Positions 20,629 through 30,565 of a stretch of DNA of 32,194 nt are shown in pieces. The notes below the pieces were generated by a model. The model was not told the DNA's origin. It did not search any database and saw only the letters and a program-made list of their open reading frames with translations. Every line of letters begins with the position of its first letter. The stretch's first letter is position 1. Source of the stretch: Proteromonas lacertae (taxonomy: Eukaryota > Sar > Bigyra > Opalinata > Proteromonadidae); NCBI GenBank assembly GCA_002245135.1, contig NGBS01001246.1, forward strand, positions 1 through 32,194, written 5' to 3'. The translations under genes were made by a program, and so were the position numbers.

Positions 20629-21261
20629 ATGGAATATCTCTTGTCCGATAACATCAGTAGCCGATCCTTGTTGATCTCCAACCTCACTTGTCTAGTCGAT
20701 AGTTACCAAGAGTGTACTGGAGCTTCATGGAACTTTACTTCCTTTGACTTTGTCACCATCCTTTCATCCGTACTACAAAACATCACTGTGAAGACTGATG
20801 GAAGCAGCAACAATAGTATGATCGATATGATTATCAACTACGGGATGACCGTCTTGTTAGCAATTGTCCTTACAGGTGTTGGCTATATCCTTAAGAAGCT
20901 AGGAGTGATCAAGAACATGTCCGACATCACTGAGATCAAGAACATGGTATTAACTCAACGAAGGCAAAGTACTGTCCTTGAGAGTGACTTAGAGGATATC
21001 AAGAAGACTTTACTGGGTAATTCTGCAAGAAGTAGTGGTAACTCTCCTAGCAATGGAGCTCCGATGATGTTGCTAGGCTCTTCAACTTCAACCATTGACA
21101 GTACTACTTCTCCTATCATTCCAGAGACAATCCCTGAGGGATCTGATGTTGAGTCCCTTGAAGTAAGCATCAGTGATAATGAGTCCGGCAAAGTACTTCC
21201 CAAGAAGATTGATATCTCCGATGGAAACTTACTTGACCCCAGCAATAGCATTGAATTCTAA
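20629..21261 (+). CDS. Polinton membrane protein
   Basis: Part of the Polinton fossil. An open frame of about 210 residues from ATG at 20629 (MEYLLSDNISSRSLL). One clear membrane segment (MTVLLAIVLTGVGYILKKLG) sits near residue 80, preceded by a region with Asn-X-Ser/Thr sites (NITV, NFTS, NLT) and two cysteines, and followed by a long Ser/Thr/Pro-rich tail. The layout suggests a type I-like envelope or host-membrane protein, but no family is recognised. It is on the strand opposite to the flanking structural genes. Confidence 0.5.
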   Translation: MEYLLSDNISSRSLLISNLTCLVDSYQECTGASWNFTSFDFVTILSSVLQNITVKTDGSSNNSMIDMIINYGMTVLLAIVLTGVGYILKKLGVIKNMSDITEIKNMVLTQRRQSTVLESDLEDIKKTLLGNSARSSGNSPSNGAPMMLLGSSTSTIDSTTSPIIPETIPEGSDVESLEVSISDNESGKVLPKKIDISDGNLLDPSNSIEF

Positions 21262-21277
21262 CTTAAGTCCTTTAACT

Positions 21278-22344
21278 TTATCGTATATTGTATCTCTTGA
21301 TGAGCTTGCGGTTCCTTGTTATACCAGCATCTTCATTTACCTTGAGGAGTTCATTTGACTTATAGCACTTATCGGAGATGTCCTTGACCGAATTCATGTT
21401 AGCATCTCCGAGGATGAAGGAGTAGGTGTTCTTTGCGATGATCCGATAGATGACGTCGGAGTAGAATAAGGCCTTCTCTATCTTGCTTACTCGACGTTCC
21501 TTAACTCTTACGAAGTCCCCAATATTGAACTGTTCCATGGCAGTGTTCCTTTGGTTACACATCTCGGCGTGATTGTAGAAGTACTGCTGGACATCTTCGT
21601 CGTAGAAAACTTCATTGGGAGTGAACCAGGATAAGGATGCCTTCGGTTTATTGTTGTACTGATCAACGACTTCATCAATAACTAGATTGAATTGTCTTAC
21701 GCTCAGAGCTCCTCGGGAGTGGAAGTCAACATCAGCTATTCTCTTGTAAAGCAATCTCTTGACCTCAGAGACTGAATGATCAAGGATGCTCATTACATGA
21801 TGCTCATCTACGTCCTTAACGATGTACAGGATCTGGTGTTGTATAAGATCGTTGATACATTGCGGCTATGCTCATCCCTTAAAGGTTCCTTCTCATGTCC
21901 TTGATAGAAGAACCTTTGCCATGCCTCAATCACTGAGTTATAAGTCTTATCAGGCATCCAGTAACAAAACACCTTCCTGCTAGGTACGTGAACTAGATAA
22001 AGCCATCCGTACTTGTGACTATTCTTTGGTTAGAAGATGACTATGTCCATTTGATAGCTGTCAGGAACTGGAATGATTTTTAAGGGCTTTATCCTGGTGT
22101 TGACGTAGACTACCTGATTGCCCGGTTGTCTGTAGTAGAACTCCTTTACCTATTCTGCCGAGATTGATTTATCGTAGTGATGTACTTGCCTTATGAACTG
22201 ATTAAGAGATAGGAATGGTAAGGTGTTGTAAGTCCTTTGAAGTAGATCCTCAGGAGATGAGAAGGTCGGAGGTTGATAGAACGTAGACTTCACGTATGGC
22301 TTTATCGGGATCTCCTTACTTGTGTTATTGATGGTTGCTTCCAT
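21278..22344 (-). pseudogene. Polinton integrase (retroviral-type)
   Basis: Part of the Polinton fossil; broken by a few changes. Visible parts: an N-terminal region (FSSPEDLLQRTYNTLPFLSL), a segment like the start of the rve catalytic core (PDSYQMDIVI, KYGWLYLVHVPSRKV), the helical end of the core (ALSVRQFNLVIDEVVDQYNN, then WFTPNEVF), and the C-terminal SH3-like domain (FNIGDFVRVKERRVSKIEKA). In its relatives it inserts the element DNA into the host chromosome. Confidence 0.75.
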
Positions 22345-22400
22345 GGGATCATTGACAATCAGGTTACCTTCTTCTTCATCATTGGGAAAGACTTTACTAC

Positions 22401-22874
22401 TTAGAGACGATAGACAATGACTTTGTTGGTGCTTCTACTGGTCCTTGATTTACCACCTTTACTTCTCTTGGCCTTATGAAGTTTTACTTTACCTAGTCCA
22501 TTGGTTTTGAGAACATCACTTATCATCGGTCCAGCTACAGGAATGTACTTGCTTACCGTGGATAGCACCTTGCTTTTCTTAAAGAAGTTACCTATGTCCT
22601 GGAAGAATCCCTTGCCTTTGACTTTTGACTTCTTCGATTGTTGGTTCTCAAGGAAGCTGCTATAAAGGGTTGGAGTATAATAACAATAAGCAGGAGCCGG
22701 GTTGTACTTTCTCTTGGTTGCTTTATCGGAGCTAGCAAAGGGTAATGGCTCCAATGGATCCTCGTAATAACATTGATCGGTAAGATCATCCACGGAGGTC
22801 AATCTGGATCTACTATCAAGACTATCCTCGTTGGAGTATTGATGAGTGTTGGGATTGTAGGTATGGATAGGCAT
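22401..22874 (-). CDS. Polinton small virion-type protein
   Basis: Part of the Polinton fossil. An open frame of 157 residues (MPIHTYNPNTHQYSNEDSLD) with a Tyr/Pro-rich middle (NPAPAYCYYTPTLYSSF), an amphipathic helix region (GFFQDIGNFFKKSKVLSTVS), and a very basic tail (KLHKAKRSKGGKSRTSRS). It resembles the small basic amphipathic virion proteins of adenovirus-like elements, but no exact family is assigned. Confidence 0.45.
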   Translation of the reverse strand: MPIHTYNPNTHQYSNEDSLDSRSRLTSVDDLTDQCYYEDPLEPLPFASSDKATKRKYNPAPAYCYYTPTLYSSFLENQQSKKSKVKGKGFFQDIGNFFKKSKVLSTVSKYIPVAGPMISDVLKTNGLGKVKLHKAKRSKGGKSRTSRSTNKVIVYRL

Positions 22875-22930
22875 CTTACTTTGACCTTGGAATTAACAAA
22901 CTGGAATGCCATTCTTGGGAGCTTCTTAAA

Positions 22931-22954
22931 CGTAGAAACCCCGTAGTTTCTACG
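22931..22954. repeat. short perfect stem-loop
   Basis: CGTAGAAAC and GTTTCTACG form a 9-bp perfect stem around CCCGTA. It sits just upstream of the last Polinton gene at the border with the long non-coding right end. Role unknown. Confidence 0.7.
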
Positions 22955-23116
22955 GTCTATCAGTCTCATTTTTCCCTGACAATTGTTGAGCATTGGAACA
23001 CTTTACCTAGGTGAATTATAAGGCCATTGTAACTTACCTCTAGGAAGCTCCCGAGAATGCTTATCATTATCTTCAAGGGCCCTTGAGAAATCCACAACTA
23101 GCTAGAACCTCCCGGA

Positions 23117-23152
23117 GTTACCATTTGGTAACTTGTTACCATTTGGTAACTT
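23117..23152. repeat. tandem 18-bp repeat with internal palindrome
   Basis: TTACCATTTGGTAACTTG occurs twice head to tail. Each unit contains GTTACC/GGTAAC dyad symmetry, so the pair offers two small stem-loops or two protein-binding half-site pairs. Confidence 0.8.
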
Positions 23153-23294
23153 GTTAACAATTGTAAACTCCCGGTTCCACGATTGGTTTCCAAGGTTCAA
23201 TTAAAAGCCCTTACAAGGTCATCAGCGTAGCAAGGAGACTCTAGATCATAATTAGATTCATCACCTCGAGGTAACCAACGCTTCTAGATAGCTT

Positions 23295-23470
23295 CCAGGA
23301 GTCCCGGTAGGGAAGAAGACTACGTAGGCAATAGACCCCGTTAGGAGGAATCACGTAGTTAGTTTACGTAAGTGGGAATATGGTACAAGTGTCATAGTTC
23401 AAACGAGTGTTCTAGGAGTCCGTCCCCTTCTAGATTCAAAGTCTCATTTATATACTATATACTTATCTAA
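23295..23470 (+). repeat. Polinton terminal-like unit, copy A
   Basis: Direct repeat of the unit at 24035-24310. Shared landmarks in order: AGACCCCGTTAGGAGGA, TATGGTACA, CTAGGNNTCCGTCC, TTCTAGATTCAAAG and CATTTATATACTATATA. Compared with the second unit, copy A lacks the second palindrome arm. Confidence 0.8.
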
Positions 23471-23676
23471 GTGATAACTACGAGATCAATATGTACTAAC
23501 CAGTTACAGACAATCTACTAAGCATCATTACTAGATATGAAGAAAAACTCACTCATAGGAAAGAAGATATATTAACTATGAGGAAGGCAACATCATAATG
23601 TTCATACTCAGTCTATTATTACAGTCACTCAAGGTATTAAGATATTTCATGTTATTTTAATACTTAATTGGTAATC

Positions 23677-24006
23677 ATGCAATCCATTGTCATATGTAGT
23701 CGATGTAAGAAGGAGTTCCAATCTGAAGCTGATGGATGAACCTAACTCTATTGTAGTTCATTTAGAGCTCTCTTACGAACGGCAAAGCAGAAGACAATAA
23801 CCCGATGCCATGAGGAATGTAAAGCCTTGGAAGAGAACGCTGAACTCATAATCAAGACTATGTACTGCAGTAGATGCCATAACTACTATCGATGTTGTCC
23901 AAGATGTAGATCTAGGAAACCTACTGAGAATCAACAACCAGGCATGTTAACACAACACAGTATACATGAGATTCTCTTAGGAAGTATTCTGAAGATCGTC
24001 TCATAG
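23677..24006 (+). pseudogene. small Cys-rich zinc-binding-type protein of the Polinton
   Basis: Part of the Polinton fossil; broken. It begins MQSIVICSRCKKEF. Further on it shows RCHEECKALEE and MYCSRCHNYYRCCPRCRSRK, i.e. repeated CxxC pairs as in zinc fingers or ribbons. Lies between the two terminal-like units, so it may not belong to the original main gene set. Family not recognised. Confidence 0.45.
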
Positions 24007-24034
24007 ATTGGTATAGGTATGTATAGAAATAGCT

Positions 24035-24310
24035 TACAGGAGTCCCGTAGGAAGTAGACCCCGTTAGGAGGATTCCCGTAAGCACCTTACTTAAATGGGA
24101 CTATGGTACATTGTCACAGAGTTCTAACGAGTTTTCTAGGGTCCGTCCCTTTCTAGATTCAAAGTTGACCTTTACGAGGCCTTCATCAATGCAATCGATG
24201 AAGGCCTCGTAAAGGTCAACTCTGAATCTAGAAAGGGACGGACCCTAGAAAACTCGCTAGGACTCTGTGACATTGTACCAGAGTCCCATTTATATACTAT
24301 ATATATTGAG
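24035..24310 (+). repeat. Polinton terminal-like unit, copy B, containing the palindrome
   Basis: Second copy of the unit at 23295-23470 (AGACCCCGTTAGGAGGA through TTCTAGATTCAAAG), continued by a palindrome and again ending in CATTTATATACTATATA. The composition change to host-like AT-rich DNA follows directly, so this is the best candidate for the right end of the element. Confidence 0.75.
24092..24292. repeat. 201-bp near-perfect palindrome (96-nt arms, 9-nt loop)
   Basis: Arms 24092-24187 and 24197-24292 pair around an axis at 24192 with the loop AATGCAATC. I count about five mismatches, and the inner stem (GAGGCCTTCATC / GATGAAGGCCTC) is perfect. Such a structure fits a hairpin end or a head-to-head junction of two terminal repeats. 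Confidence 0.95.
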
Positions 24311-24426
24311 AATGATAACAAAACAAATGAAAAGATGAAAGAATCAATAAAAGTATTAAAATATATTTTATATTTATATGTAATTAAATAGAAATAGAGC
24401 AAAGAGAAAAGTGATGAGTTTATGTA

Positions 24427-25780
24427 TTGTATGATACAAAACAGGATATAAATACAATAGTTTTATCATCAATGAAAGCGTATATGCAAGATAATAAAGT
24501 GTATTTGGTGAGAGATTGTTATTATAAGATGTTGAATGTAATTTTCCTTCAAGATATAGATTTTGAAAAAGTTAGTCAAAGAAATTATTTGATATTTGAT
24601 CATAGTAAAATGGGAAAATCAACGTTTGCTATTCATAATATCTATCCTGATGTTAGTATATTGCATGAAATTAAACAAGACAATAAAACAATCGAAAAAT
24701 AGATTATTACAATAAGAGGAAAAAATGATATTATGAAGATGTAAAAATGATAATGTTATTAGCTAATCCATCTAAAGAAGAGTATAATACTTTTCAAAGT
24801 AAAAGATGTCCTTCAATACTGTATATACCTCAATTTACAAAAGAAGAAGTTATGAAGAGCGGAAGAAATTATATGAAGAAAAATATCCATTATATAAAGG
24901 TATTATAGGATATTATGATAATGAGAAAATGACTGAAAGTGATATAAATGCTTCAATAATTAATGAAAATAATAAGGCGATGATAGAAGAAATATTAAAA
25001 GGAATAGATAAATCTTAATTTTCAAAAGTTGAATATGATAATATATTTATTTATGATACATATGAAGATGAAAATGGTATTTTTAAATCCAATCGTATTA
25101 TATTTATATCTGAAGAAATGAAAAAAATGGTATGTGATACACTATTTGAAATAGATCGTTATTAATTTCAAACATCAGCATCAATTAATAAGGATTCTCT
25201 ATATGGCTTATTTTATATAGCTCCAAATAAAGAAGTAAGTATAAGATTAAAAGGCAAAGATAATTACAAAATGTTTTAAATATGAAGAGTTAAATTACTA
25301 TTTTAACTTTCTACATGAATTATTGTTTTTTATTAAATACTAAATCGAATATTTCTGTATAACAGTAATTACTATAAAACAGAATTAGCAGCTTAACAAA
25401 TACAAAAACAACATTAAGTAAAGGTTTGAATCAGAAAGTGATAAAAACTTTAGATGGTACAGTTTGTGAGGGTTTTGAAAATGAAGTTAAATTGTGAGTT
25501 AAATATGAAAAAGTAGTAATACAGATAGGTAAAACAGTACAGTATTACAGCAGCAGATATAAGAAACAGTTCTAGGTGTTATTAAATTGGACAAAACAGG
25601 ATATTACTTTGCCCTAACTGTAAAAAGTGGAACTAAAATTCCAACTATCCAACTAATTAAAGAGAAAGGAATAAAAGTATTTATTGCTATAAATGAGAAA
25701 TCAGCTATATTTATATTAAATTTAGAAACAATGCATGGTGATGGTAAGTTGTATTGCCTATAATAATATTTATTATACAG
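24427..25780 (+). pseudogene. CR-type effector-like gene remnant
   Basis: Fossil; broken several times. The first part reads INTIVLSSMKAYMQDNKVYL followed by VRDCYYKMLNVIF and a Walker-A-like segment HSKMGKSTFA, as in Crinkler/RHS ATPases. Later stretches (SLYGLFYIAPNKEVSIRLKG; TGYYFALTVKSGTKIPTIQL) look like C-terminal parts, the second unrecognised. It lies directly outside the right end of the Polinton. Confidence 0.5.
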
Positions 25781-25843
25781 TTTACTGGTTAATTACTAAA
25801 TTGTATAAGTAATTATCATATCATAGGTTAATATATCTTAACA

Positions 25844-27465
25844 TTATTTATGCAAATCATTAACTACATTCTTATCAAGTTTATGTAAATCTTCAATTGT
25901 AAATATTTTAGGATATAAACTACATTGAATATCTTTTGAATAATCTTCTAAATATTGTTTAAATTTTTCATTTTTCATTATTTTATCTACATCATAATAA
26001 AATGGAAATACAATAACATTATTAATAACATAACATATATCATAATCTATATCAATATCAAATTGACCAATATAATAATTACCTTCTCCACATCCTATTG
26101 ATGTTGTAGTATTTTGAAATTATCCTTTAATATATTCATCTGAATATTATTAAACTTTATCACATTATTTTTCCATTTTGCATTATACATAATTGAATAC
26201 CACACTAATTCATTGAATAATAGTTTATATAGAGGATGGTTGTTTTTAGATATCATTTCATTTAAGAAAAACTGTTTTATATTTTCAAATTCTCTTTTAC
26301 TACATCTGTGACTTGTACAGAAATAAACATACTTAAATACTTCTTTAGAGATAAATTCTAATTGAACTTTATCAATTGATTCATAATCTAATACTTTGTA
26401 TTTTACAATATAATGTGATAAATGTGAATCTAATCTATCAACATTTAATCCAATATCATTTTCCAAATTTGATATTCTATATTCTGCATCACATGGATAT
26501 AGATATTTCTTTATAAAACCAAAATAACCAAGAGTATTCACAGTTGTTTTAATACAGTTTGTATAAATTTCATCCCAATAACTTGTTCTATTCGGGTTTA
26601 TTGTTGCTATATAATATGTTTTATATATTGCTGCAAAATATAAATGTCTTGGTACTCGATTGTATAAAGAAATAAGATTATCATCAATTGCATTTCCTAA
26701 ATCTTCAGGTAAACAATTTTCTTTCCATATATTTATCTCTTTTTCATTACAAATATCCAAATAGAAATATACTTTATTACCACCCTTAAAATCTTTTATA
26801 TTTTTATAGTTTTTATTATCTGGAGAACTGATATTTACAATTATACTACTTCTTCTATATATATTCTCATGAATATCATATGAATCACATATAATTATAT
26901 CTTCATCCATTATATTTTCTTCTAAATATTTTCCAATCAAATTATAGATAACAGGATTATCTGGACTTCCATCTTCTTTCTTTGAACTTTTGTAATATGT
27001 TAAACCTAAATTAATACCTAATTTTTCTTTCAATTGAATAAATTTTAAGATAAAATAGACAATAAATGTGGATTTTCCACATCCTGGTTGACCTCTCAGT
27101 AAATAGTAACTATTAATTTCATCTTCATCAGTTTCATATTTGATTAGTTTTTTTTAATCTTTCTTTCTCTCTTTCAACGATTTTATGTAAATCATCTTCA
27201 TTAATTGAAGGATCAACATTTACATTTATATATTTAAATAACTTCTTTAAAACAAATTCATTTTTTCTATAACGATAAAAACAATTATAAATTATATTAT
27301 ATTCTATTCTTTTCCAAAATAGTGGATAATAATCTCTCACCAATATTTTATGACTTGGATATTGAAATAATTTTATACTTTCATCAATTTTTATCAATAA
27401 TTCATTAAATGTAAAACTGGGAGATTTTTTACCTATATCAAATATACGTTTCACATAATCAAAAC
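25844..27465 (-). pseudogene. CR-type (Crinkler/RHS) ATPase with unassigned C-terminal domain
   Basis: Fossil; nearly whole, about one break. Parts in order: an N-terminal helical region (KLFQYPSHKILVRDYYPLFW), Walker A in LLRGQPGCGKSTFIVYFILK, a Walker-B-like IIICDSYD, an Arg/Pro signature (LISLYNRVPRHLYF), then the C-terminal domain with HYIVKYKVLDY, YFCTSHRCSKREFE and GNYYIGQFDIDIDYDICYV. The truncated copy at 13113-13832 is its paralogue. A 32-nt host-style intron (27466-27497, GTATAT...AAATAG) with matching phase would link it to the upstream frame ending near 27498, so 25844-29296 may be one multi-exon gene. Confidence 0.6.
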
Positions 27466-29296
27466 CTATTTCATTATATATATATATATATATATACTGT
27501 TTCTAGAGGGTGGTGATATTAACTGAAGAGGAGAAACACTTTCTGATACTTTAACACTCTTAGATTTATGTTCTGAATCTATCACCTTACTCTTCTTTTT
27601 TCCCCCTGAATTTTCATTACCAGTAAATGGAGGAAGATCAGTAGTAGTAGAAGAAGAAGAAGGAGGAGGAGGAGGATAATTATCTTCTTTAGTTTCAATT
27701 TCCATATCAGAAGGATCAAGATCTCCAAATTCATATCTATTTTTCAGCTCATTATTGTAATATATATCTATACCACATTTCTTTATTTTCAATTGTGTGT
27801 TATATCCTTCTGCATCAAATTTTGGTTGACATGATATATTCATTTTACATTTACCACAATAGAATGTTTTCTTGTTGATAAAATCATTTACATATTCACA
27901 TTCTCTTAGAATTGATGTTATTTCATTACAATATGGACAAATTAAAATTTCTGTTATAGTATAAACTTCATTTTCATTACCTATACCTTTTGCTTCTAAT
28001 AATAAGGAATAAAAGTGATCATATGTAAAATTAATAGCATCTAATTTATCTCTATTGGTAAACTTTACTTTTTCTTCTCCTCCTTCTTTTATTAATTCAA
28101 TTAATAGCAATGGATTTAGAATTGGTTTTGTATTATTTACCTCACAATCATAATAGTTTCTTCTTTGTCCATCTGCAGTATCAAATGATGTTGGAGAAAT
28201 ATAATTGCTTAAAATCATATCTAACTTATCCAATCCTTCTTTATATGAGCTACATGACATATTTGATTCATCTAAATATATAAAATTTGAATCTAAAAAC
28301 CTTTTCATTATAATATTACTTCTTAATGCGTTTATCAAAGTATTCATAATATCTGACTCTTGTTTATTAAATTCTTTTTTTTTCTTTTTGTCATCTTTAT
28401 AATATAACAAATCAACATTAATCTCTGGATCATTTATTCTTTTTCTATCTAATTCAATATATGATATAATTTCATTTGTTTTTTCTACTCTATTGAATTT
28501 GTTTTTCATTATTCTCTCTTTTTTATCATTGTCAAATGTATCATATGATGGATAAATATGTTTTATATACTTTGACATTTTTGGTCCTAATATGTCAGTA
28601 TATTTACTGAAGTCAAAACTTTCTTCTATATCCATTCTCACATCATATTTATGACTTATCATTGTAATTACAAATCTGGGATTATAATCTCTATCAAGGT
28701 AAGTTTTAATGAAATTCACCTTTTCTACGATACTATTAATTTCATCATCTATTTTCTTCACAATCTCATCCTTATTTTCTTTCATTATTTCTACTCTTTT
28801 TTTACACATATCTTCTATTGTTATCTTTTTTCCTTGTCGTCCTTCGTTTTCTATTTTTCCCTTTATTTCTTTCTCTATAGAATAGTCATAAACATAATCA
28901 TTTGAATCATAAACTAATTTATTTACTTTCTTTTCAATTATATCTTTAATCTTATCACTCTTATATACTTTAGATAATATTACAATCTTTTTTAGCTTCA
29001 TGTTGTTGCTTTATTGTATTATTCTTCTCTAATTCTTCTAATTCTTCTTTACTATAATTATGATAGATAAATTTTAACTCATCATTTACCAATCCAATAT
29101 CTTTCTTTAATTCATCTTCATCAAAGATTTTCTTCATATTTTCTATTGTTATTTCTTTAATAATACTTTTCACATAATTATTAATATCTTTATCAGGAAT
29201 TATTATAGTTGATTTTAATCCAAATCTTAATTCCAACTCGGTTTGTTGATATTCATTTACTTTATCCTTATTGTCATTTAATGCTTTATCTATCAT
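27466..29296 (-). pseudogene. unrecognised protein region with Cys4 zinc ribbon, possible N-terminus of the CR-type gene
   Basis: About 600 residues of coding-quality sequence on the minus strand, not fully in one frame (about one break). The start region has YQQTELELRFGLKST, reminiscent of the ELExRFG strand of tunnel-type RNA triphosphatases; that motif alone is weak evidence. A long Lys/Glu-rich helical region follows. Then comes a zinc ribbon with ICPYCNE and, about 25 residues on, FYCGKCKMNI. The end is Pro/Ser/Thr-rich and basic (NYPPPPPSSSSTTTD; GGKKKSKV). It starts 47 bp after the neighbouring gene at 29344 and may splice into 25844-27465. No family assigned. Confidence 0.45.
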
Positions 29297-29343
29297 TGAA
29301 GATGGTGTTATACTATATATATATATATAAATATTATAGATAA

Positions 29344-30565
29344 TTAATATACTCCTAAATAATAAAGAGTTTCAGCAAGTTCATCTATTCTTTTCTCCTC
29401 AAACATTCCTAATACGATTTCTCTTCTCTTTTCATATGTTTCTTGAAAGATCACATTGAATAAAATAGCTACAGATTCTTTAATAGGATGATGGTCAGAT
29501 ACTGTTACTTGTATTCCATTTATACACTTTTCATTAATCTCTATTGCATCAACACTTTCAAAATTAGATTGAAATGAACAATCAATCAACAATGGTAAAG
29601 CTTTTTCATTTAATTTGTCTAATTCTAATTTGTTATTAATTGTGTTTTCTTTATATTTAGATCCTTTATAATACAATACCAAATGTTCATAATAATAACC
29701 TCCTTCGCCTCCTATTCTGTCATTATCTCCTTCGATTTTCTTTGTTAATAAAAAATAATATTTTTTGAAATTATTATCATCTATAATAACTTCTTTAATG
29801 CCAAATCTTCAATATACTTTGAAATAAATTTCAAATTCTGAGGAATTTCATACTCATTTTTAACATCATAAATATATACATATTCATTATATTCAGCAGG
29901 AATACCATTATAAATATCTATCTTTTGACACTCATTAATTCTTTCTCAACATTCACAAGAACTAATCCAGGAATTCCTCCATATTTTTCAATCTCTCTTC
30001 TTCTTACTTTCTTATAAAAATCAATTTCATTCTTATTAAAAGGCAATAAACAGAACTGAATTGGAGCTCTCTTGCTACGCATTACTTTATATTTTTCAAG
30101 TTCATATCACTCACTAATATAACCACATCATCCTCACTGTATTCATCTTCTGAAATTGGCATATTATTGCAGATGATTATAGATTTTCAGAAGGATTTTT
30201 AACATCTCGTGGAAGGTAAGTATGAAATACGATTATATTTGTTTTCTTCTACTCCTTTACAAAGATATAAATCTGAAGAGGGTATAAATATAACTTGGAA
30301 TCGGAAGATTTAAATTGCTTTGCATAAAAATGCACAAAATTTGTTTTACCTATACCATAGTTTCCATATACAACAAAATTCTTTTGGATTCCATTTTCTA
30401 TTGCTATATATTTCATCATTTCGTTGTAAATATTTAAATAACTCTGTCTTTGAATAAAAAAGGCTCTTCTACATATTTATCCCTGTTTATCAGTTTTAAT
30501 AGTATTCACAGTTAATTATTTCAATTAAATTTGATCATCCATTTACCTATAATTATAAAAACCAA
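29344..30565 (-). pseudogene. Crinkler-type ATPase plus restriction-endonuclease-like domain
   Basis: Fossil; broken, several breaks. The first two thirds repeat, in inverted orientation, the ATPase at 12342-13061. The last part is the nuclease-like domain missing from that copy: ALPLLIDCSFQSNFESVDAI and IQVTVSDHHPIKESVAILFN, i.e. the NF..VDAI and Q.TVS..HPI signature typical of Crinkler C-terminal REase-fold domains. It is the most complete ATPase-nuclease arrangement in the window. Confidence 0.65.

Larger units (their letters stand above)
22990..23676. other. non-coding right part of the Polinton
   Basis: No gene seen. It holds an 18-bp direct repeat (23117-23152) and the first terminal-like unit (23295-23470). 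After about 23460 the sequence becomes AT-richer again until the Cys-rich frame at 23677. Confidence 0.5.
14248..24300. mobile_element. Polinton/Maverick (adintovirus-like) fossil, truncated and broken
   Basis: About 10 kb of clearly GC-richer DNA in a very AT-rich setting. It carries the Polinton gene set: A32-type packaging ATPase, capsid protein, pVI-like plus adenain-like protease, retroviral-type integrase, a membrane protein and small basic proteins. Whole Polintons are usually 15-20 kb. Here no family-B DNA polymerase is visible, and the left terminal repeat seems absent, so the left part is lost. The right end has repeated terminal units and a palindrome. Roughly half a dozen or more breaks are spread over several genes while most frames remain long, so by eye it is a fairly recent fossil. 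No age can be computed from one copy. Confidence 0.85.

Noticed and set aside
14248-24300. LTR retrotransposon or retrovirus, because of the retroviral-type integrase
   Set aside because: No reverse transcriptase or gag-like region; the packaging ATPase, adenain-like protease and capsid-type genes point to a Polinton.
14248-24300. Family-B DNA polymerase
   Set aside because: Looked for on both strands; no polymerase-type motifs were seen in any long frame.
28205-28905. Plus-strand hydrophobic open frames opposite the zinc-ribbon gene
   Set aside because: Phe/Ile/Tyr-rich peptides are the expected antisense of Lys/Glu-rich AT-rich coding sequence.
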